Below, one piece after another: positions 1 through 9,570 of a stretch of DNA of 64,000 bases. Under the pieces are notes generated by a model that did not search any database, was not told the origin of the DNA, and saw only the letters and a list, made by a program, of their open reading frames with translations. The translations under genes were made by a program, and so were the position numbers. Position 1 is the first letter of the stretch. Each line of letters starts with the position of its first letter. Source of the stretch: Formicarius rufipectus (lineage: Eukaryota; Chordata; Aves; Passeriformes; Formicariidae); NCBI GenBank assembly GCA_013399695.1, contig VXAU01004440.1, positions 631,079 through 695,078 on the forward strand, in the 5' to 3' direction.

Positions 1-3000
1 ACATTTTACAACCAAGTCATAAGCTTCTGAAAACAGAAATTTATGATGGAAATGCTGACAGTCAGACAGTCAAGAAATGCGCTGCTGGCGGGCACCAGTA
101 TAATACTTAACCTGAGACTGTGAAGACAGTAGCATAAATCAGCCTGGGTCTGGGTGGAAAAAGCTGTGTGTTCACACTATTCTTCCCCAGAAACATGAGA
201 AAATTTGTCCAACGCAAACTGTCATAAAAGAATGTTATGGTGGTGTTCCAGCAAACGACCAATGTCAAGAGATTCTCAATTAGCTGTCATCTCAGAGCAA
301 AGGTGCACCTTAAGGAGATGCTTCTGTCCCTTTGTAACCTAGCTAGAGGGTCTGTAGTGAAGCTTTTATAAATGCTGCTGTTGGGAGTTTGGGCTTTATC
401 CTCATCTTTTCCCTGTCTTATTCTTCTGGAAGAGCTTCCAGTGGGTTGCTTCTCTTTGCCTGCATATGTTTTTTACTAAACTCATCTCCTGCTTGTCTGC
501 ATTTTGCATGTCTTAAATTTAGTCTGTGGAAACTAAGAAACTGAATGGGAGCAACAGAAAATGGGAAATGAGATTTTGAGCCCTCACAGGATCATTATGC
601 TATTTATACGAGTTTTGCACGGATTTCAGTAGAAACGGATGTGCTCCAGATTCCACTGAAGTAAAACAAGAGAGCCAAGCCTTTAATTTGTATGTTCTTT
701 CCCTCAAAGGAAGCTGTGCATCTTTTGGAGCTTTTCAGTATAATGTAGGTGTCATTTAGTTTTATTGGATTTCTTCTGAACCAAAGAGGTTTCTCTACAG
801 AGAACACTGTAGATACAAACTACTGTAGTGCAGAGATGCTCAGGCTGCTCAGAAGGGTCGCTTCAGCACACCAGGTTATGCTGCCAGGTCTAGAATGAGC
901 CATATCCCCAGCCAAGATGAGCGGTTTCTGCAGATTTTGTATATTTATCTGAGATAGTAAACAGCCTCCTGTTGTTCAAGCAGAGGTAAAGAATATACAG
1001 GCAAGACATATTGGGAAAAGATACAATTTATAAGCAATGAGGAGAACTTGTCAAAATAAATCTCTTCCTAGGCTATAAGAGACACAGGGAATAGATTTTT
1101 TTCCAGCATAAAATGGATTCAGACCAAAAAGTACAAACATCTTGACGCAATCTCTTACTAGCTGAAAAGCTGGGGAGATAAAACACTCAAGTCAGTTACA
1201 GGGGAGGAAAAAATCACAGGTTGCAGCAACATTGGGGTCTTAGAACACCTAGAATTAAACTAGAAAATTAAATTAAAAAATTAGTGAAATGTTTCCATAG
1301 GAGGATGAAGAGTAGAACATACAGAGGTGCTCAGAAACCTCCTGCTGATCAAAAGTATCTTGTATCTTTAGAGTATTTGAGACCTGAAGATCATTTTACC
1401 TGATGTCTTTTATATCGTAGGCAGTTGAAATACTCCCTGTTACCTAATATTGAGATAATACTGGTCTTTTACTAAAATAAGACTTTGAGAAGTGAGTTGA
1501 GGATATTAAGCAGACAAAAAAAGAAAAATGAGCCACCCCTTTTCTGTCTAATGTCTGCCAATGGATTATCGTCCCTGCAGTTAAAGGTTTCTGCCTAATT
1601 TCTCTTTCAAATTTATCAGGGTCTTGTCACAACTCTCTCAGGAAGATGAAAGAACTGTTTGCTACCTAGTTTATCCTCCCCACAAAGGTACTTATGCACT
1701 GCTATAAGACTGTCCCTCTAGTCGTCTTTTTGATGTGCTGAAGAAGTTGAGTTCTTTGGTGCATGTTCTCACTGTGACCTCAGTTCTTTGGACTCCCTGC
1801 CTGTATAATATTGCTACTACCTACTTTCTCCCATCTTTGCAAAATGCCTTAAATAGTAAGGAAATTTACTATTTAAGATTTATTGTTGCCCTTCAAGATG
1901 TATTGTTGCTGCTCTTAAATATAAAAACAGTACTCATACGCTGTTTGCAGCCTGAATGTGGTAGTGACAACTAAATATTTAAATATTTACTCTGGGTATA
2001 AAAAGATATAGTCCTCATTCTCATTTACATTATTATTATTATTAAGCAAAGTGACTATAGGGTATATGTAAACCAAACCCACATTTTTCCACTAACTGGT
2101 AATTACATGGTACTGAATATTTCTCAGGTAATAATTATGTAATCATCATGTTATTCCCTATATATAAATTTTTATTAAGTTTTTTTTTTTTTCACTGCAT
2201 CAATCTTTATAATAACCATGTATAAGCTTTAGTGTCTTTTCTTTAATCTCTCTTCTCCTATTACTTATAACAATACATAATTACTACTTCTGTGCCATTC
2301 TGGTCTGAGGAGAGAGTAATATAAACTTTTTAAATTACCTAAAATAAATATTTAATAGCAAGATGTGGACATTAAACTATTTGGTTCTGATACTTGTGTA
2401 AGCACTCCTGGTTTTTTCATTTATTTTGGTTTGGGGTTTTTTTTTGTTCTTTTACTAATCATATTGAAATATCTGTAATTTAAAAACTATGTATAGAAAA
2501 AAAAAGCCATAAAAACACTCTACAGATTTTTTTTAAATGTAGTTCCTTTCACATTGGTTAGAATATAGACAGTGTCATTACTTATGTTGTGTTTGGGTAC
2601 TTTAAACCTTAGTTTCCAGAACTGGGAGATATATAGACACAGGTAAAAATAAATTCTCATGGGTTTGTTAGTTTCTTTGGTGTTAGATCATATTCTGTAC
2701 ATTTAAAAAAATCTTAGAAGTCTATGTCTTTGATATTTTTTCTTCTGCAGTGCATTTCCTGGTTTAAAATAATGCTCTTAGATCCTCTTAGAATCAGCAC
2801 CAAAAACATACTGTTGATAGGAATTTGAAAATTATATTTCACAAATGAGCTAATCAGAAGCAAATTTCTATTATGTGAAATTGATGCCCTTCCCTTTCCA
2901 AAAGGAGTGTTGAGTATCTATATCTTTCAAGAGAAGTATTTGAAGCATCCAAGATCATTATCTTTTATCCAAAATATTATATTTTGTCGTATTTTCATTC

Positions 3001-3660
3001 TAGCAATTATGAAAAAAGCCCCAATATTAAAAAAATGTATAGAAGTGCTTTTCCCTCAAGTTTACCTGTGCTCCGATGACATCCTTTTATAGAAAACCTG
3101 TCCCCTAGAGCTTTTGACATGTAACAATTCCATTAGTTATACTTTTATTAAATAGTAGTCTCAAGCAACACTTTGAAACATTTCTTTCTCAGATGAGACG
3201 AATAATTCCAAACACATTCTACAGTAGAGGAGTGCCACAGCTTTTTGAAGAAAAAGTAGGTGGAATTTATTAGTGTGGATCTAAGAAAAGTATGTTTTTA
3301 TCAGGCCTCTGCCCAGATATGACTAGTCTTTGTGGATAAATCAAGAAGAGAACGAGTAATATCTGAACCGATATGTGTTCAGCTCACATGTAGGTGCCTG
3401 CCATAGGCGTTGGCACCTAAGTGGTTCATGCTGATCAGAATTTTAACTAAACTAAAACCAGGATCTTGTTATAGTGAGTATCAGACAATTTTAATAACAA
3501 ATCTGATTGTTCTATACCCCTCATTCTTCCTAGTCGATCAGTGAGCTAATCATCCTGAAGAACACAATCTGAATGGGTTATTTCTAAAAATGAGCTATTG
3601 TGAGCAGGTGTAACTTATAACGCATACTTCAGTGGCCTGGCATAGATGCCATCCTGATTA

Positions 3661-4080
3661 GGAAGGGACTGTCTGGCAAGCCTCGGCACGGCCAGGAGGA
3701 AGGTCTACCCCCACAGGCACGTGTTGCAGGAAGCACACGAGGACTCAGGTAGGGTGGCTGAGGGGTGGGTGCAGTTGTTACTCAGCAGCACATCCGAAGG
3801 GAGCACGTCGAGAGGGCTTTGTCCATTGTGCCCCGTTTCAGACCGCATCGGTAACGCCGGTGTTGGCTTCAAGCAAAGCGTGTTCCAGGCTGCGGAGATC
3901 TGCCGGTGGCGTGTGAGAGCCCTTAATTGGGAAACTTGAGAAGCAAACGTGCACATTCTTTTGCCGAGTGCTATTCGAACGATGGCCTTTTTATCCCAGA
4001 GCACCATGGGTTTCACGTTTATTCTCTTCCCACATAAAATGCATGAAGTGCGCCGAGTCTCACTTGGCAGCGTATATATT
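3661..4080. promoter_or_regulatory. CpG-dense patch, possible internal CpG island
   Basis: I count 24 CpG dinucleotides in these 420 bases, against about 8 in the preceding 660 bases. The patch is also visibly richer in G and C than its AT-rich flanks. CpG retention of this kind is typical of unmethylated regulatory DNA such as promoters or enhancers; that role here is inference. Short open frames on both strands (3721-3939 + and 3705-4016 -) overlap the patch but resemble no protein I know and are probably by-products of the composition. It lies about 1.5 kb upstream of the first RBMS3 exon in the window. A degenerate GC-rich repeat or gene-conversion tract is the alternative. Confidence 0.45.
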
Positions 4081-4435
4081 GCATTCTTTGCAAGGGCTGC
4101 TTTGGCTTGTTAAAATGTACCCTATGTATAAAAATGAAATTGTCACTGCTGTGTGGTGCAACATAACATGGTTTGACACCAAGTGCCTGCAGCTACAGAA
4201 AACAGACTTTTATTGCATTTATTCTTTCAGAGACATGAGTCTCTAAAGGCTCCGTGCAGACATTCGTTTAGTTAAATCTGAATGAAGCCAAAGTGAACAA
4301 TCTAAGTTACTGTCTTTGTGCTTGTAGAAATAGCCCAGCCCACATGATATGCAGTGATAAAATGTGGAAGGGGCAATTTTTAATGACTCCGCTTGAAACA
4401 AAAGGACAAAAGAGGAATTAAATGGACAAGCAAGA

Positions 4436-4483
4436 TTTTTTTTTTCCTTTTTCTTTTTTTTTTTTTTTCCTTTTTTTTTTTTT
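4436..4483. repeat. T-rich low-complexity tract
   Basis: This is 48 bases of T with five interspersed C residues. Read on the minus strand it is an A-rich tail-like tract, but I could not identify a retroelement body next to it. It produces Lys-rich spurious ORFs on the minus strand. Confidence 0.9.
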
Positions 4484-5512
4484 GATGATATGGGGTGGTC
4501 CTTTGAACTCTGACAAAATGGTATCCTGGGAGACAAACTGCTGTGTGTAAGCCACTCTTTCCCAAAACCATATGGCAGGAAGGGTAGTGGATAAATTAAT
4601 TGTAAAAATATCTAGACTGGTGAGAAGTAAGCAATATGTATGTCCGGGGAGATTTTGTGGAGAGTACCTGGAGGGAAACGGGTGGATTGAAGTAGCATTG
4701 AACATGATTTTTAAACACAATCTTTCTAGGAAATGATTAGCTTTCCATTCTTCTTTCCTCATTTTGAAGTTTCTATACCTCCCTCTGTAGCAAAGACAAC
4801 TGCACTTTGGACTGGTATGCAAGAATGACTAGTATGAGGAAATGGTGATTTCCCAGATGTGCTGTACCCATGGCTTGGGATTTGAGTAGTAGCTTTGTAT
4901 CCCTTACATTTCTTCAGAAACATACCTACCGATTCACTCAATTCTTTAATGTCTCAGTGCTCTAAGCTATCCTCAGGACATATAAGATGAAGAATAAGGC
5001 ATTTCCCCTGCCAGTGTTACATGTACCTTACTGTCTTCACCCAGATTTTGGCTTTGTGTTGTAATGGGTATATATCCAATGTCTTTGGTTTTGCTATACA
5101 GTCTGTCTTGGCAGATTGTTTTTTTTAACATTGTAATCCCTAATAATTGTTGTTTAATCCTCCGCATTCTTCTCCAAATCCTGTAATTCACTTTTTTAAA
5201 GTGATGTTGTGTGCCCAAGGAATCTACAAACACATCTTTTGCCTTTCCAAGCAGTACCTGAGGGCATAAAGAATGTCCTTGTTCGGGGTGATCTGCCGGA
5301 GCCAAAAGGGGACTGTTCATTGACACTGTTGCAGCTCCCACACAGCCGAGGGTGCAGCTGCAGATGGGGAGGGTGGCAGGTCCTCCTCCCAAGTCACGCT
5401 CTATCGTAATGAGCTCATCCAGTTTCTCCACAGAAATCAGCAAGAGCAACTTTGAAGATTTCTCTCAGCATCTGTGCTTATCCTTTTTTTCTCCTTTTGC
5501 TGTTTTTTTTTG

Positions 5513-5587
5513 CTGACTGAGTACTTCCATAGTAATCTAGTAACACATATTGCTTCTACCCATATCCCACTCTCTTCTCTTTTCCAG
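5513..5587 (+). promoter_or_regulatory. RBMS3: 3' splice site of the first RBMS3 exon (branch region, pyrimidine tract, AG)
   Basis: The last ~30 bases before the exon are a C/T-rich tract ending in TTTTCCAG, with AG at 5586-5587. A CTGAC at 5513-5517 is one possible branch-point motif, rather far upstream at about 70 nt; other branch points nearer the exon are possible. The site fits a normal U2-type acceptor. Confidence 0.85.
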
Positions 5588-5667
5588 AATGGAGTCTACA
5601 GAAAAATGTGAAGTAGTAATTCAACATTTTAATGGCAAATACCTGAAAACCCCACCTGGTTTGCCAG
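5588..5667 (+). CDS. RBMS3: RBMS3 internal coding exon (C-terminal half of RRM2)
   Basis: This exon encodes part of the second RNA-recognition motif of RBMS3, an RNA-binding protein of the c-myc single-strand binding protein (MSSP) family that binds A/U-rich RNA and regulates mRNA stability. The 80-nt exon opens with one base finishing an Arg codon, then reads MESTEKCEVVIQHFNGKYLK followed by TPPGLP, and ends with the first base of the next codon. In RRM2 this follows the RNP1 strand (ending ...FAR) and supplies helix alpha-2 and the approach to strand beta-4. The VVIQHFNGKYLK wording separates RBMS3 from RBMS1 (AVIGHFNGKFIK) and RBMS2, from my memory of the family. The donor is CAG|GTAAGT. 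The ATG at 5589 is an internal Met, not a start codon. The Leu in PPGLP is, as I recall, Ile in mammals. Confidence 0.95.
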
Positions 5668-5673
5668 GTAAGT
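5668..5673 (+). promoter_or_regulatory. RBMS3: 5' splice site (GTAAGT)
   Basis: The exon ends CCAG and is followed by GTAAGT, a consensus U2-type donor. The intron is phase 1: the last exon base is the first base of an Ala codon completed at 58544-58545. Confidence 0.92.
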
Positions 5674-8600
5674 CTAGCCATCATTATGGAATTTAGAATT
5701 CACTGAAGAATTTAAAAAACAGAAATACTGGATTTTATGTTGAGGGTGGCTTCAATTACTGCCCCTGCTAAGAGGACATATAACTTTCTGGTTGAAGACT
5801 ATCCTTTACGACCCATAGCAATTTCTTTCTTGCCCAGGTTTGTATGTTTCAAGCATTTGTGCCTGGCAGCATTAAATTTAAGAACATATAAAATTCATGG
5901 TTTTGATTAAATGTTTTAGTATTTAATGTTGCTTTTTTTTCTTTCAATTAGATTAAAGGCCACATAACTAAATGATGATGCTTTTCTAACAAACTAGTAA
6001 TATACCTAGATCAACAACTACATTATATGTTATAAAATAGCCAAGATTTCAGGTTGCAGTAGCTTTATATTCTTTACAGGTACTAATTAGTGTTGCTATT
6101 TACCATTACAACCTGTTAATACTGAGGATATTTCAGATATTAAATTATTTTAAACCATTTGTACTTGCCATAACTTAATGAAATCCTGACATTTTCTCAC
6201 AATACTCATAGACTGCAATAACTGGTGTGCCTGTGCCACATTGAAAGCCAAGTTCCAGCCATTATTTTGGTTTTCAAATCTTCATCTGTCATCTGTGTGT
6301 CCCTCAGCTATGCAAAGCTTAGCGATTAGGTGCCTGATACTTAGTGCTTGACAAGTCCTCCCTAAGGCCACAGATCTGCAAAGATTTCTCCTTCTCTGAA
6401 GGGCTGTGTCCAATGAGCAGGAAATACTTGCAAGAATTGTGTCTGAAGTTGTTATATTTTTTCCACCCCCTCACTTGCATTAAAATATTTCTCTTTTTTT
6501 GGTAACTTTCATTAAATTCCTCCTTATTCATTGCCTGGTTCTTTGTGCAGAAGATGCACTAAGTACTCTAATTAAAAGAGAGCCATCTGCACAGCTACTC
6601 TGTACAGTAATTGAATGCTGCAATGCACGTAGTCACATCACCTTCATGACAGAATATAAAGCTTTTAGTACAAGCTGCAAGACTCCATTTTATGATTGCC
6701 TTTTCAAGAGTAGTCACTGACATTTTTTCTCAGCACCAACTAATGAATTACACCAGCAACTTTGTGAAGTGAAAGGGACTCGGGCTGCGTAGAACGATAG
6801 GCAAAGCAATGTAGACAGAGAACTTAGCTTGCATTTCTGTGTGCATGCATTGGGACCCAGTAATAATCTGTTTAATATCATGCAACAACCAGTGGGAAAA
6901 GTGTGAATGGTAAGTCCATCTTTGTCATGATAACCCTGAATGCTCCATGGTCACATTCCCAGTTGTTTCAGAGAGGACACATTGTTAGATCCAGAAGTAA
7001 GGTAGAATATTCTTACAGAGCCTTCTTGAGACAAAGAAAAAAAAAAAAAGCTACACAGTAAAAATTAAATCTAGAAATCAAAAATAATTTTTTCTTTTTT
7101 TTTTATTTTTAAATTTAAATTCATTGGGAATATACTGTGTTCAACATGAACAGTGTGGAACATCAAAACAGGAGTCTTGATAAGATAGCATGATTACTTC
7201 TGTTCCAAGAGATACACTGAAATTGGATTTTAATGGCTATAACTTTTGATGCGTTCTTAAAGGACATGAATCAGCTCTTTTTTCTTGAAGAAGGTGTCCA
7301 TGTGGAAAGATTGTCTACTATGTTTCTCTTGTGATTATTGTTATCACATGGCAGTTAGTTGCAAGGATTATTTGGGAAGTGACTATTTTGAGAGTTTCAA
7401 TTTACCTGAGTGCTGTTCAGGTGCAGGTATATCCTAATGCTTCTTGGGGCCAAGTCACTGAACCAGTAACTGAACTCACTCAACAATGCACTAAGTAAGA
7501 TCCCATTTTGTACTCAAATACCGGAAGGCAGATTTTGTAGCTCTTAACTCAAAAAATTAGAAATTGTCATAGGGTATTTGTTCTACATAAAAGAGACTAT
7601 TTGTGTCATTATTAGAGCAGGACGTTCTTTAAATCTGTAATTATAAGATTTACTGTATTCAACCTTAGCAGTTGGGTTGCTTCATATTCATTTACTTTTG
7701 ATCCAGTGCAAAAAAATTACTCAGTCTTAGTTTCTTCTTAGCTTAGATTCCTGTTAAGGCTTGCCCTCAGTTTATACTTCTATGCTATTAACCTGTATTT
7801 AATACTCTCAGCAAAGGTAGGAGTGTCTTGTTTTATTCCCCTCTTGGCAGTTGCTTATCCTACTCCATGGAACAGGAAGGAAAATAAAGTCTCCTAGTGT
7901 ACTTGGAAAATCACAGAGTCTGAAAGTGATCCTCCCAGCATCTCAGTTACTGGCATAGAAAGAGAATGCCAGTTATTGCTATGAAGGAGGATCATCTCTA
8001 ATTATTGCTATGACCTCTTTATGGATATCAGTTAAAAATGAGGAACTGGAGAACATTAGCCAGAAGTATGTCATACTATCTGTTACTAACCTCTGCTTCT
8101 CAGAGACCTGCTCTTACTGAGAGAGAAAATTAATCAATCCTTTTAGGATTAAATTACATTGATTTTTGGATTTTCAGCTGGATTTCTTTCAGGTATAGCA
8201 GTGAACTGGGAGGGTTTTGTATTTTTGTCCACATCTCCTCTCATCCCAGGTCTAATGTTCTGGTTCAGGTTTACCAGCAAACAGAAGGTTACATAAGGCC
8301 CATTGAGACAGCAATCAGTCTGCTGCAGGCCATTTTGTACTGGCCTGAGGCAGTGGGATTGTGGATCAGACAAATCATTTTGGCAGCTAACTTCAATCCA
8401 CACTGTCTTCCCCAGATAGATTCCCTGAGATGTGATCCTGGTGATGGGTCACCATACATCCCGTGGGATGTATGTTTATGTTCGTTTACAGGATAAAATG
8501 CTCATGTGTTCCAGGGGCAGTTTTGTCTGGTTACCAAGTCGTGATGGAAGGAGGACTGAAGGAGGGAGCTTTCACGCAATGCTGAACAGCCCATCAGAAA

Positions 8601-9112
8601 GGTTGGGCACCATGGCTCTGGCTCCCATGCCAGAATAAACCATGGGCCATGACTTAGTTGTATCTGCCTAAATAGTTGCCTCAAATGTTAATTTCAGATA
8701 CAGAGCTCTTTTCTAGCTGTTTTTTCCTTGGCAAATGGCATGCAAATGTAATTGGGATTTATTGTTATTGTTGTAAGAAAGAACGAAGTTACAAGAGAGT
8801 AACTGTTGTGTACCTGGATGTTTGAGTCCAGCAAAGAGTCACACATCTAAGCTGATCCAGGCAAACAATACAGCAGGAAAGCAGTGTTGCATTAAGGAAG
8901 GGAAAGCACAAGGGCAGTCTGGAGGCTCTGTATGCTGTATGTTCCCAAGGCAAAAATACATCCATCCCTGTTTGATTTTCTAACTTCCGTTGCTGTCTGT
9001 TGTCTCTTAAAAATTGTGGAACTGAGCGCTTGCAGCTCCAGACGACTCTGCTTCAACCCAGTGACAATGTAAAGGTTATTTTCTGACTATTGAAATATTT
9101 TGCTGGTCAATT
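5674..9112. other. Intronic stretch with no gene or repeat recognised
   Basis: This is AT-rich unique sequence. It holds short poly-A/T runs (around 7038 and 7090) and a 10-bp inverted repeat at 8453-8474. Open frames here are short and uninformative. Confidence 0.6.
8453..8474. repeat. Short inverted repeat (10-bp arms, 2-nt spacer)
   Basis: CATACATCCC at 8453-8462 is followed by GT and then its exact reverse complement GGGATGTATG at 8465-8474. The dyad could be a binding site for a dimeric factor or a chance palindrome. Nothing around it favours a function. Confidence 0.8.
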
Positions 9113-9163
9113 TATATAATATCAGGTATCAATTTACCTGATATTATATATCAGGTAAATTGA
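9113..9163. repeat. Overlapping nested palindromes (two mutually exclusive hairpins)
   Basis: TATATAATATCAGGTA at 9113-9128 is the exact reverse complement of 9135-9150 (6-nt spacer). In addition, TCAATTTACCTGATAT at 9129-9144 is the exact reverse complement of 9148-9163 (3-nt spacer). The middle block therefore pairs with either side, giving two competing 16-bp hairpins in 51 bases. No terminal repeats, target-site duplication or transposase were seen, so a MITE is not supported. A local template-switch event during replication explains the geometry well. Confidence 0.9.
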
Positions 9164-9494
9164 GCAGCACTGTCTGTGCTAGTGAATTATTCTTATTAAG
9201 GGTCCTTCTCCATCCAAGTTCTTGGCTTCATTCCATTCCAAAAGAAGTTGCTTTGCTGTACTGCTTGCTTAACTAATAAGTATTTTATGATGTTCAGGCT
9301 TAGATGTACAGTACAAAATATATTGGTTGTCCCATAAATAATTAGTTAATATCTTTGCATTTCTTTCAGACAGAGAAAGTACAGTTGTCTCCAGAAATCT
9401 GCAGAATCTCAGTGCTTGACAGATTCCATGTGAACTTCATAAATATTCTGAGTAGCTTTGAGTGATTATTATTTCAGTGGGTTTTATTTGTGAA

Positions 9495-9570
9495 GTTGTT
9501 TGTTTGTTTTTTGTGGGGTTTTGTTTTGGTTCTTTTGGGTGGTTTTGGTTCGGTTCCCCCCCCCCCCCCC
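9495..9570. repeat. G/T-rich low-complexity tract ending in a 15-base poly-C run
   Basis: About 60 bases composed almost only of G and T, with GTTT and GGTT units, run directly into 15 consecutive C residues (9556-9570). Poly-C runs of this length mutate quickly and are prone to sequencing and assembly length errors. The C run could form an i-motif on this strand or a G-rich structure on the other. Confidence 0.92.

Larger units (their letters stand above)
1..5587 (+). other. RBMS3: 3' part of an upstream RBMS3 intron
   Basis: This is non-coding sequence leading into the exon at 5588. It is inferred to be intron because the exon that follows starts with the third base of a codon and is preceded by a pyrimidine-rich tract and AG. 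I searched by eye for the preceding exon, which should end with the RRM2 RNP1 motif (Gly-Val-Gly-Phe-Ala-Arg), and did not find it, so the intron extends beyond the left edge. The stretch is AT-rich, with short poly-T runs, an (ATT)5 run at 2029-2044, a CpG-dense patch at about 3661-4080 and a long T-rich tract at 4436-4483. No RNA gene or recognisable transposable element was seen. Confidence 0.85.

Noticed and set aside
3705..4016. Overlapping open frames on both strands in the CpG-dense patch as a possible gene
   Set aside because: No recognisable domain, no splice context, and open frames are expected where GC rises and stop codons become rarer.
4380..4822. Lys-rich minus-strand ORFs
   Set aside because: They come from translating the T-rich tract at 4436-4483 on the opposite strand.
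5589..5591. ATG at the beginning of the first exon as a translation start
   Set aside because: It is an internal Met of RRM2. The exon begins with the last base of the preceding Arg codon after a good splice acceptor.
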